DNA of 64,000 nt, from assembly GCA_016647705.1 (NCBI GenBank), contig CM028326.1:41597546-41661545 (forward strand), read 5' to 3'. The stretch comes from Eucommia ulmoides (lineage: Eukaryota; Streptophyta; Magnoliopsida; Garryales; Eucommiaceae). The notes below the pieces were generated by a model. The model ran no database searches and was not told where the DNA came from. It saw only the letters and a program-made list of their open reading frames with translations. Position 1 is the stretch's first letter. Every line of letters starts with the position of its first letter. This document shows, in pieces, positions 1 through 11,023 of this stretch. The translations under genes and the position numbers were made by a program.

Positions 1-1070
1 CCGGTAGAAAGTTTACCGACCTAACTTCACCTAGGCAAAAATCCTGCAGTACAACCTTGATATTTATTAGATAGTTTGAGATTTTTTCAGATATTTTTTA
101 ATTCCTTCTCTCCTTCTCTCTTCCCTCTCTTCAGCCCTTAAGGCCTTAGGCCATATTTTAGGAGTATGATTAGGGATTTTTGAGGGAGAGCTCTCAACCC
201 GAGGTGGAGGATCAACGAGAAAGTGATCGATCGACGTTTCTAGCGGCAAATCCTCGGATATCGGCTAAGTCGCTCGTTTTCTCTCTTTGTTTTCTTCATT
301 TTGGTAGTTGTTGAGCATGTTTAGCTCATTTTACATTGTATAAATGGTTAGGGCCATGAGTTAAACATGGATTTTAATAGGGATTAACGTATTATTTATG
401 AAAATGTAGTTTTGGTTGAATTTGTGTTTCGTTTATGGTTGTTCCTTATAATTTCGATTGTGTTGTCGTGTTTTCTACGATTATATGCTAGTTTAGATAT
501 ATTGAGAATACGGGGTTTGACACTCGGGAGAGGTAATCCCGAATTTAGACTAGGGTTAACACAACACGACAATCTAACGACCTGGGAGGGCGTTAGAAAG
601 TGTGCAATCGATGACGTTGGGGCGAGACTCACGTGATCTAAAGTCATTAAGACGTTGAGGGGGACTTTAGCATTGACACGAAGTCACATATTCCCCAGTC
701 TTATACTTGAAAGAGGTGGCGAGGGAGTTTACGAACCGAGATTGTCGGATACATCGAACGCCGTTAATGTTAACTAAAACGAAATCAAATGCATTTAAGT
801 AAATAAAGTTAATCCGTAGGAAATCTACTCCCCTAAACAATCTCAAATTAGTATTTATAGTATAGTTAACTTAATTAGTATTTTAGTTTAGTATTAGTTT
901 TAAATTAAATTCCATTTTTGTCGCCTAGATAAAGTCAAGTTATGACAATCGCGATACTCGATAGTAACAACATCAATCCCTGTGGATACGATACCCGACT
1001 GAAAGGTCCATTATACTAAAACTTGATCTGTACATTTACGGTAAAAGTGACAGTGCTTATTTAGCGGCCA
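1..1070 (+). repeat. 5' LTR (3' part) of the Gypsy element
   Basis: Matches the last ~1050 bp of the LTR at 2886-4533. It ends ...TTAGCGGCCA just before the primer binding site. The small frames inside it are not conserved proteins. Confidence 0.85.
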
Positions 1071-1100
1071 CCAAGTTTTTGGCGCCGTTGCTGGGGATTG
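1071..1100 (+). other. Primer binding site of the Gypsy element
   Basis: TGGCGCCGTTGCTGGGG starts at 1080, ten bases after the LTR end. It is the Athila-type version of the minus-strand primer site, usually ascribed to tRNA-Asp. The tRNA assignment is from family knowledge and was not checked. Confidence 0.75.
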
Positions 1101-2870
1101 TCTTGTTGATTTCTATCGATATTGGGAGTAAATAACTTGATTTTAATCTAGGCATTTTTGTATATAATTTTCGTTTGTAGTTTTGTTTTGGTTTCTGGCA
1201 GGATGCTTGAAGATGTTAGATCGACAGGTGCTCTTGCGGTTCGATCATTGAATATCTCGCCAGTCTTGAGGGCATGTGTCGGGCTGAGGACATTAAACCA
1301 AGCGCTTCTTGGGAGGCAACCCAGGGTCACAAATAAGTTAGATACATCTCCATCAATTTGAGTCGGAGGCGAGATCCTCTCGCTTCCCAAGTATGTGTTC
1401 TAAACCCCGTCTTTAATATCATGCTTTACTGTCATTAGGATCGCTGATAGCTCATTTAGGACATCACCTATGTTGAGTTGGTGGTGATGTGTAGTATGTG
1501 TTTATATTTTTAGTTTAATTTTACTGTTTTTATCGTTTGCATGCTTGTTTAGGATTAGATAGTTAGTTTAGATGTTGTTTTGTGCTACGTTTTGACGTCA
1601 TCTGGGCCTTTACCCGATGATGACTCTATTCCCTGATTGTTTTGAGGTTGAGCGTAACGCTCATTCATGTGTTCTGTGTGCTTAACGTATCGTTTAGTAA
1701 AAGTTATTGTATACCCTAAATGCATGAGCACGTAAACTCAATATAGCACTATCTTATTGATTTGAAACTGATTATCTGTCAATCAATTTTACGACAATAG
1801 GGATTCTAGAACCTGATTTGGGAGAAATTCGAGGCGAAATCCTAGGCGAGGTTATTTAGGAGATATGATTTAAGCAGTCATTTGATCGCTTGAGCCTTTT
1901 GAAGCCAACCATGCAATATCATTATCCCTTGTTACCCTGTCGAAGCCTAATAGCCGTTTCAATTCTGAACACTTAAACAAATACCCTAGCTGATTGAACT
2001 TTTTCCAAACCTATATCGCTAAACTGAAGGCACAATTTGAGTGAATCAAATTAGCATTTCGCTACTTGATATGAGCGGTTGGGTTTAGGCCGAAATTCTA
2101 ATTTGGTTTGGTATTCGAGTACTCGCTTGTTGTTTGTCGTTCATATTGTTTGCACATTCCTAAGGTTATAAGAATTCGAATACGTTTTGGGGTGTGTTAC
2201 TTAATCATTTTTGCACATTCTTAAAATTGTAGAAATTCGAATGAGTTTAGGGGTGTGTTAAAAAAAATAGTTTCTTTTTGACATGACAAGTGAGTACGAC
2301 GTTCTTAAACATTTGTTCAGGGTTGTTTCTAAAAAAATATGGGGTTTCGATTGTGAGTGTGCTAAGCGATGTGCCTCAGGTAACGTTAAGTTAATGACGT
2401 TAACCTGTTTTCTATTCCAAAATACCCTTGGCCATTATTCCAAAACCAGACCAAGCCCTACTGATCTTCATGAACCTCCGAGCCTACATTAGTGGAGAAT
2501 AGATCCCAGGTCAGGTGTATGTATTGCCTATACCTTAAAGGTTTTAGTCATGATCTTTATTTAGGGATAATCCCATCTAATCAATGGATAGTAGTATAAT
2601 TGAGTTTAATCACACACACTTAAACAGAATCTAGAATGGCACTTAATATTTTTGAACGTTGAAATTCTAGAACACCACATGATGTGATTTATGCTTGAAC
2701 TTGATAGGATTAGGGGCCGATGAGGGAAAAATCTTTTGGCCGGTAGATGATAATCAAAACTTACACATTTTTGTTTTTAATGTTTTTCGTTTGTAGTTTT
2801 TAATTTCGTAATTAGTTTGTATACTTTCTCGTATTGTGTGGGTGTTTTGCTCGAGAACTAGCAAAATTTT
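1101..2870 (+). other. Internal region without gag-pol; includes a ~60-bp direct repeat
   Basis: No frame here resembles gag, protease, RT or integrase. At about 1290-1330 it has the grass/eudicot Gypsy motif GCGCTTCTTGGGAGGCAACC. Around 2145-2265 a ~60-bp unit containing TTTGCACATTC, AGAATTCGAAT and GGGGTGTGTTA is present twice in tandem with moderate divergence. The rest looks like non-coding spacer of a deletion derivative. Confidence 0.7.
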
Positions 2871-2885
2871 GAGTTTGGGGGTATT

Positions 2886-4533
2886 TGATGGGTGTAAATT
2901 ACCTACGTATTTCCAATCCGAATTTGTTAGTTTTCGAGTACGTTTATAGTTATTTTTATATGTTTTAATATGTTTGTATACTTTTTGTATAAATTAGGTG
3001 TGTGGAGAAAAAAGATAGGAAACTGGAGCAAAAATGATGAGATCGAACCGAAGGCGAGTCGAAGTTACGGTGGATAAACAAGCAAGAAGGCAAAAATATG
3101 AAGGAAGCCCACCGCCTAGGCGTCCAGACCTCCGCCTAGGCAGTGAAGATGCTGAGAATGACAAAAGGCTACTGATAGCCCACCACCTTGGCATAAAATT
3201 CCTCCACCTAGGTGGAAACCCCAATAGAAACATTTCCAAGTCCACCGCCTACTTCTTCGCCTAAGCGGTCACCAAACCTGCAAAGCTGGTACAGGTGCTG
3301 TAACGTCAAGGTTATTTTGGACTATTATTAAATCTGATTTTGGAAATACTCAAAAAATGTAAGTTTTAGATATTTTTCTTATCTTTCCATAGGTTTTTGA
3401 ATCACCTCAATCAGAGTTTGGATGAAGAAGTTACAGCCAAAAAAAAATTGCAAAGTGTCAGTAACTTCGCCTAGGCGAATTTCCGGCAGAAAGTTTACCG
3501 ACCTAACTTCACCTAGGCAAAAATACTGCAGTACAACCTTGATATTTATTAGATATTTTGAGATCTTTTGGGATATTTTTTAATCCTTTCTCTCCTCCTC
3601 TCTTCCCTCTCTTCAGCCCTTAAGGCCTTAGGCCATATTTTAGGAGTAGGATTAGGGATTTTTGAGGGAGATCTCTCAACCCGAGGTGGAGGATCAACGA
3701 GGAAGCGATCGATCGACGTTTTTAGCGGCAAATCCTCGGATATCGGCTAAGTCGCTCGTTTCCTCTCTTTGTTTTCTTCATTTTGGTAGTTGTTGAGCAT
3801 GTTTAGCTCATTTTACATTGTATAAACAGTTAGGGCCATGAGTTAAATATGGATTGTAATAGGGATTAACGTATTATTTATGAAAATGAAGTTTTGGTTG
3901 AATTTGTGTTTCGTTTATGGTTGTTCCTTATAATTTCAATTGTGTTGTCGTGTTTTCTATGATTATATGCTAGTTTAGATATATTGAGAATACGGAGTTT
4001 GACACTCGAGAGAGGTAACCCCGGATTCGGACTAGGGTTAACACAACACGACAATCTAATGACCCGGGAGGGCGTTAGAAAGTGTGCAATCGATGACGTT
4101 AGGGAGAGACTCACGTGACCTATAGTCGTTAAGACGTTGAGGAGGACTTCAGCATTGACACGAAGTCACGTATTCCCCAGTCTTATACTCGGAAGAGGTG
4201 GCGAGGGAGTTTACGAACCGAGATTGTTGGATACGTCGAACGCCATTAATGTTAACTAAAACAAAATCAAACGAATTTAAGTAAATAAAGTTAATCCTTA
4301 GGCAATCTACTCCCCTAAACAATCTAAAATTAGTATTTATAGTATAGTTAACTTAATTAGTATTAAATTAAATTTCATTTTTGTCGCCTAGATAAAGTCA
4401 GGTTATTACAATCGCGATACTCGATAATAACAATACCAATTCCTGTGGATACGATACACGACCGAAAGGTCTATTATACTAAAACTTGATCCGTACGCTT
4501 GCAGTGAAAGTGGCAGCGCTTATTTAGCGGCCA
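2886..4533 (+). repeat. 3' LTR of the Gypsy element
   Basis: Begins TGATGGGTGTAAATTACC right after the purine-rich tract and ends TAGCGGCCA. The five bases after it (CCTAG) should be one copy of the target duplication; the other copy lies left of the window. A related but more diverged LTR on the minus strand forms the solo LTR at 9170-10485. Confidence 0.85.
3113..3515. repeat. Cluster of CGCCTAGGCG-type palindromes inside the LTR
   Basis: Perfect palindromes are CGCCTAGGCG (3113-3122), CCACCTAGGTGG (3204-3215) and TTCGCCTAGGCGAA (3466-3479). Imperfect versions sit at about 3133-3142, 3258-3267 and 3510-3516. All lie within the upstream (U3-like) half of the LTR. Confidence 0.85.
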
Positions 4534-4538
4534 CCTAG

Positions 4539-6286
4539 GATTTTCTGCGACGTGCCAAAGTATCTAGTTAGAGATGACACTAGAGTCCAAGTTTGCATGA
4601 TCCATGTTCGTATGAGTACAAAGACAATGATGTTGCCTATCGTACTGCATAATCTCAAACATGTGACGACTTTTCTTAACATCTGCTCAAAACCTCCAAT
4701 TACATCATTGTTTGCATCTAACTAACTAAACCTTAGGGTAAGTCTCCACCACATAATTTTTTTATTTTTATTTTCATGATGTGATAATACTTAACAAAAT
4801 TTTGTAAATTCTTCTTGTCCTTAAAAATCATGTCTGTTTGGAATTCGTTTATCTCCGATGCCCAAAATTTCTTTCGCAACTTTAGCTCAATCTTTGCCAA
4901 TTGTTATCACCATAATCAAACTTATTAAAAATAAAATACTTTGCAACTCTAAATGTTCACTTCCAGTTAACTCATTTCTTTGTCCGCTCAGCCAAACATC
5001 TAAACCTTAATTTTTAACCCCCAACATTCGCCTCTAACTATAATGCAACATCCATATCTTTATCCGTGTGACATATTTAGCTGACTATCAATTTCATTCA
5101 CAGAACCCCATGTCCCTGAAGGGGTTGGACAACATAATTGGACTGATATTCAATTTGAGAGTTGAAAAAATGACCTTGTACTTCAGGATTCGCATCGAAA
5201 CATTGTACTATATAGATTGTACTATATAGATTTATAATCTAACTCAGTAATTGGGTGAAATAACTAGCATGACCATATACACGTTTTTCTCCCATTGAGG
5301 TTTGTTCTTACTCAACATACAACTCAACACAAAGTAACAGGGCCAACATCATAGGTATGTTAAGTACTACATCTAGTGTTGCACCATTCTTGATAGGAAA
5401 TAACATATACTTAAACAACTGTGTTATACAAATTAACATATACTTAACTTCGTAGGCATGTAAGTATTATATCTAGTGCTGTGTCATCCTCGATAGGAAA
5501 TAACATATACAAAAACAACTGTGTTATAGACCGCTAAGACATCAACATTCTACATGTTAACTTCAAATTTTCATTTTTCTCATCTTGGATGATACTCCTT
5601 CGTAAGATTTCTAATTTCATTTAAATTAGTTCCTCTAAGCACCAAGAATTATCTTCTCAAAAGTTATATTGTAGGGCATCCCAAATCATATCCTTGCATT
5701 ATCCTACCCTTCCCCCAACCTAGTAAAGCATCATAGTCACGACTTCTATTTTTACTGACTTTTATTTCACAAATAAAAATAAAACAAAAAAAAAATAACG
5801 AAAAAATTATTAGTAATTATATTATTAATCATAAAAATATTCAAATTACTTCCCAACAATATCGCACCTGTAACAACAAACGTCCGAGCTCTTCTTGGGG
5901 GGTCCGAATCAGCTGGTAACTAAAGATAAAATGAATGTAGGATATAGCGCCAGAGGTCGCTGTATCACCAGTGCAACAGGATTCAATCTAAAGTTGATGG
6001 ACGTAACAAAGTAGTAAGCAGAGAGAGATTTAAATTTCAAATTAATTTTTCAATATATTTATATTTTATTAAAATTTAATGTAATAAATTAAAATTAGTG
6101 TCTTTAGGTACAAACTATATACTACTATGTATATATGTGTGAAAAATAAAATATAATAATGCTCTCTATCTACAATTTTAGCGAATTCTAAATATGTTCT
6201 CTTTTAACCTCCAAATTTTAGACAAACTTCCATCTCTTCTTCTATTTTACTAACTTTTAAATACGGAAGAAGATTTGTTCATATCA
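4539..6286 (-). pseudogene. MULE fragment, copy 1 (N-terminal transposase region and 5' flank)
   Basis: This stretch matches, with small differences, the DNA at 9004-9169, 10486-11023 and 13828-14917. It is the first copy of the same minus-strand Mutator-like element. Read on the minus strand, the low-coordinate end carries the segment before the transposase core. The core and C-terminus expected next are missing, because the LTR element ending at 4533 abuts it. It contains no intact reading frame. The region from about 5200 to 6286 is AT-rich non-coding flank of the element. Confidence 0.65.
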
Positions 6287-7377
6287 TGCGTTGACCTTAG
6301 ATGTTTTGATGGACAACTTAATGTTGATGTTTTATGGAACTAAAGATTTTATTAAGTGATTTCAGAATAAAGTTCCAATTGAGCAAATGAGAAAAAGAAT
6401 GGGATTTTAAGATGATATTTGTTGAAAGATCAAGATAGTTGCAATGAAGACATTGAATATATTTTAAGTAGGTTTTTTTTTGTATTCCTAAGTAAAGATA
6501 ACTCAATTCTTTTAAAACTTTTAATGCAACCCGATTAGAATCACGCATGACATTTATAAAATAAGTTGAATTATTTGAAATATAGTTAGAAGTGATAAAT
6601 TCAAATGTCAAAATATGTTTCCTAAAGTATCGATCAAGAAAATATTTTAAAAAAGGGAAAAATTGTGATTTTTTGGCCTGGACGGTTGACTGCCGACTTG
6701 ACCAATCAGAAGATTCATGATGGGTGTTTTGAGGTTTTGAGCTTGACGATCGACCGATTGCTTGGATGGTTGATTTTGAGCCTAAAACACTCGACCACCT
6801 GGTTGCCAACGGCTAGAAAATAAGTCGTTGAGGGTACAACCGATCGACCGATTGTGTAACTGGTCGACTGACTTTGTGTTTCCAACAAGTTTGACCGAAA
6901 AGTTTTTCGAGATATTCTACCCTAATCATATGCCTTTGAATATTCTAAAATAAGATTTTGAAAGTTTTTGACTATATTTTATTGATATACTATATATTTT
7001 GAAGATCTAATGATTTAGTTCTTATACTATTTGATTCTATGAGATTTATTGGGAAAACTTCTATTTTTAAGATGTTTGAATTAAAATCTTTTGGAACTAA
7101 ATTGAGAGTTTTAAAAGAGTATTTTTTAGGTCAGACATTTCAGATTTAAAAGATTTTAATATATGGGATCTATATATTACATTTGTGGGCTTATCTTTAA
7201 AAATATAGTGATTATAAACAGTGTTCAAAATCTATACATATTGACCTGCGTTTTTGGGAAAAAGAATCAAGAACAAGACTTTTAAATCATCCATTTTTAA
7301 AGAGAACCATTTTGCTGAAATATATTTTGAGAGAGATTTTTGAAGAAGTTCATGATCAAGACGTTCATCATTTTTAC
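6287..7377 (+). mobile_element. Truncated Sirevirus-type Copia LTR (first half), copy 1
   Basis: From TGCGTTGACCTTAGATGTTT onward the sequence aligns with 14918-16018. It also aligns with the start of the Sirevirus LTR read on the minus strand from 58316. It shares the GGTCGACCG-like palindromic stretch (about 6830-6880) seen in the other Sirevirus LTRs of the window. Similarity stops near 7377. The 163-codon frame on the opposite strand (6318-6809) lies wholly in this LTR and is not a gene. Confidence 0.7.
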
Positions 7378-7665
7378 AACATGATTTTGACGAAAAATTC
7401 AAAAGCTATTTCATAATTGTTAATTGCTATTTATAATTGTAACAAAACATTACTCCAACACAACATAAACTACTAAATACATTCAATAATACACGTTAAT
7501 AAAATTTAGGGAAAAAAAAATGTACTAAGTCACATTACAACACAAATGTGGTTACAATTTAACTTTCACAATAAAATTCATTAATACATTTATTACCCTT
7601 AACCAATAATGTAAAATCAATTAGATGTATGTTGGGGTCGGGATGGACACATCTGCCTACCGTGG
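7378..7665. other. AT-rich spacer, nothing recognised
   Basis: No reading frame, repeat or RNA gene was seen between the truncated LTR and the MULE C-terminal fragment. Confidence 0.5.
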
Positions 7666-10600
7666 CTAGTTTAAGAACACAAACCACATTGATTTTATTG
7701 TTTTATGCAACACATCCATCTCATTTTGAATTCTCATGGATTTTGGTTGATCGAATTTCAATATTTGAAGTCTAGTCAAATTAGGAATCAAGATAAAAGA
7801 ATTCGGCTCCCGCCAATAATCCTCATGAATCATCGGTTGAAATGATGAATCCCAAATTTTTAAGTGATTCTCCATCCTAAACTTAGGGGCTACGTAGTAG
7901 AAGGCATCAACCCATCAAAATCAGTCACCACAAGCATATGGAGACATGGATATCAATAAACCTTTCATTTTTCACATGTAGCATTATCCCCTAAACTAAG
8001 TTCTCTCTATCAAACTCCTTGAAGTATTAACCTAAAACAATATTTTTTTCTCTAAAAAGGAAAAAAAATTATATTATACAAATAAAAATGTCTACATAAT
8101 TAACTTTACCGATTGGCAGAGTCTTTTAGGGTTTTTTGTCGACCAAGATCAAAATATTTAACCAACCTATAGAAAGTCATCTTAAAAGAAGCTGTAATAC
8201 AGGGATATTCCTTGTACCTGTTAAGCATTAGTTGAATACTTTAACGTAGTTGGTCGTCATCACACCCCAGCACTTACCTTTGTTGTGTGTTATTGTTCAT
8301 ATTTCTGGTCTTCTTACATCAACCGTCTCTTCGTCCAATGATTTATTTTTCAATCTCCTCCCTAATTTCATTATATTTTCTAATTTGTGACACAACACCT
8401 GTTTTCTAAATAAAATCCTTCAATTGTTGATTTCAGAATTGTGTGTTGAAATTGCTGCAAAAGTGGCGTAGACAATATCGGTGATATATAACAGCTCGTT
8501 CGGTTGAAAAATCCATAAAATGTACCCTACACTTAGAATGGTGGGTGTGTTTATCGGATATGAATGTCTCATCTGGACAATCTTGGACAATATGATGTTT
8601 AACCAATGAAATGAATCACCCTTAAGAATCTAAGTTCTCTCAAGCTACGACTGCAAAAGCTAAAGGATATACTTTATTTGATGATGTCATTTCAATGACG
8701 GTCAAAATTTTTCAGTTGTATATTTCGTACAAATGGGTGCCATAAATTGTTAAGACAGGCTGGCAATATCTCTAATCATCAATGAGGTTTCGATGACTCC
8801 ACTCCACAAGCATCTTGGGATTAAACATTTGCAATGGCAACAGGTATTTCAACAATTTATTATACAATTCGTCCCAATCCCCAAATAAGGTATATATGGC
8901 TTTTGTTTTAGCCAACCATCATTTTCAATGTGAGATTGTGAATCTCTGGTTCTCCTTTGCAACGACACTAATAATAACGATCTTTAATTCAAGATCTTTT
9001 TTGACGTGCCAAAGTATCAAGTTAGAGATAACACTAGAGTCCAAGTTTGCATGATCCATGTTCGTATGATTACAGAAACAATGATGTTGCGTATCGTACT
9101 ACATAATCACAGACAAGCCACGACTTTTCTTAACATCTGCTCAAAACGTCCAATTATATCATTGTCTGCTGGTAGCGGAATATTACGTCGCGACTTTCAC
9201 CGTAAGTATACGAGTCAAGTTTTAGTATAGATGAGAATGAGTAGGGGTTGTCATATCCACAGGGATTGATTAAGATTATTATCGAGTACCACAATTGTCA
9301 TAACCTAACTTTATCTACGCGACATAAATTGAGTTTATAATTAATTAATACTAATACTACGTTAATAAATCTAAGTATACTAATATTATATTGAGATGTT
9401 TAGGGAAAATATTTCCTAGGGATTAACTTTATTTACAAAAAACGTGTTTGATCTCGTTTAGTTTACAATAACGGCGTTCATCCTATCCGACAATCTCTAT
9501 ATCGTAAACTCACTCGCCACCTCTCCCAAGTGTAAGATAAGTGAATATGCGACTTCACGTCAATGAATAAGTCTCTCTCAACGTCTTAACGACACTAGGT
9601 CACATGAGTCTTTCCCCAACGTCATTGATTGCACACTTTTTAACTCTCTCACGGGTTATTAGATCGTCGCGTTGTGTTTACCCTAGTCCGAATTTGGGGT
9701 TATCTCTCCCGATTGTCAAACCCCAATTTCTCACTATATCTAAACAAGCATATAATCACGATAAATCGATAAACACAATCGAAATAGCGAAGAACAACCA
9801 TTAACGAAACACAACCCAAACAAACAACGATTTCATAAATATTATTAATCCCTAGACAAAATCCATTTAGCTCATGGTCATAATTATTTATACAATGAGA
9901 AATGAGCTAAACATGCTCAACAACCTACCGAAGTTAAGAAAATAAAGAGAAAAATGGAAGAACTTAGCCGTAGTCCAAAGATTTGCCGCTAAAATCGTTC
10001 AACGATCGCTTCTCCTACTTCGCAACGTGTTCTTCTCCTTCGAAATTGGTTGAGCACTCTCCAAAACACTCTCAAAATATCCTAACGCTAAGGAGTCTCT
10101 AATGAGCTCTCTCTTGGTCGAAATAGAGGAGGGAGCAATAAAGATGGGCTGGACTCGGTGGTAGGATCAGAGACCTTTCTGTTGTTTCACCGCTGCAGCG
10201 GTAGGTTTTCTGCAATAATTGGCCTTCTCTGCATATTGACCGCCGTGGCGATGGTCTGGATACCTAGGCGGTGGGCTGCATTTATGAATTTTGCCCTTAT
10301 GCTTGTTTTCCTACTGTTCTTGATCCGATTTGATCGTTTATGATCTGTTTTCTTGCCTTTTCACCGCACACACCTATTTTATATAAAAATATATAAAAAT
10401 GCATTAAAATGTAATAAAACCTAATAAACACATTCGAAAACTTACAAGTTCGGTTTGGAAATAGATAGGTAAATTACACTTATCATTTATATTTAAATAA
10501 CTAAACCTTAGGGTAAGTCTCCACTACATAATTTTTTTATTTTTATTTTTCATGATGTTATAATACTTAACAACATTTTGTAAATTCTTCTTGTCCTTAA

Positions 10601-11023
10601 AAACTATGTCTATTTGGAATTCGTTCATCTCCGATACCCAAAATTTCTTTCATAACTTTGGCTCAATCTTTGTCAAGTCATTGTTATCACCATAATCAAA
10701 CTTATTAAAAATAAAATACTTTGCAACTCTAAATGTTCATTTCCAATTAACTCATTTCCTTGTCCGCTCGGCTAAACATCTAAAGCTTCATTTTTAACCC
10801 CCAACATTCGCCTCTAATTGTAATGCAACATCCACATCTTCATCCGTGTGACATATTTAGCTGGCTATCAATTTCATTCATAAAACCCCATGTCCCCAAA
10901 GGAGGTTGGACAATGTAATTGGACTGATACGCAATTTGAGAGTTAAAAAAAATGACCTTGTACTTAAGGGTTCGCATCGAAATATTATATTTGAAATCCA
11001 TTCATCAAATATGGAACTATATG
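7666..11023 (-). pseudogene. Mutator-like (MULE) transposase pseudogene, copy 2
   Basis: Read on the minus strand, this is a MuDR-type transposase in order. The N-terminal region is at about 10.5-11.0 kb. A segment resembling the 'LDSxVISN.I...' region lies at about 9.0-9.1 kb and LFGDWDELYNKLL at about 8.86-8.90 kb. YGTHLY is at about 8.73 kb, where families usually have DGTHLYG, so the first catalytic Asp appears to be replaced by Tyr. KVYPLAFAVV follows at about 8.66 kb and FISDKH, with the second Asp, at about 8.55 kb. HRYCLRHFCSNFN is at about 8.47 kb and GVMTTN at about 8.26 kb. The C-terminal tail (YWREPNSF, RIQNEMD) ends at 7666. It has many in-frame stops and is interrupted by the solo LTR at 9170-10485. 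Its normal role would be DDE transposition in the nucleus. It is dead, and identification by motif order is strong. Confidence 0.8.
9170..10485 (-). mobile_element. Gypsy solo LTR inserted in the MULE
   Basis: This is the reverse complement of the LTR family at 2886-4533. It starts (plus strand) TGGTAGCGG and ends AATTTACACTTATCA. The MULE sequence is continuous across it when compared with copy 1 at about 4705-4730. The flanking pentamers TCTGC and TTTAT both align with TTTGC/TTTAT-like bases at the empty site, so a diverged 5-bp target duplication is likely. No internal region remains, which fits LTR-LTR recombination. It also has palindromic CCGC-type motifs near 10.19-10.27 kb. Confidence 0.8.

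Larger units (their letters stand above)
1..4533 (+). mobile_element. Non-autonomous Ty3/Gypsy LTR element (OTA clade, Athila/Tat-like)
   Basis: The sequence from 1 to about 1070 is repeated in direct orientation at about 3482-4533, roughly 95% identical by eye. The first copy is followed by a Gypsy-type primer binding site (TGGCGCCGTTGCTGGGG, from 1080). The second is preceded by a purine-rich tract (GAGTTTGGGGG, about 2871). This is a 5' LTR cut by the window edge, a 1.8-kb internal region and a complete 3' LTR of about 1648 bp. The internal part encodes no gag or pol. It keeps the 'gcgcttcttgggaggcaaccca' type of motif that I associate with the region downstream of pol in Athila/Tat elements. 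It is therefore a LARD-like derivative dependent on an autonomous partner. LTR divergence suggests an age of a few million years at most. The left end lies outside the window. Confidence 0.85.

Noticed and set aside
6318-6809. 163-codon minus-strand frame
   Set aside because: It lies entirely within the truncated Sirevirus LTR. The matching region at 14949-15525 does not keep the frame open.
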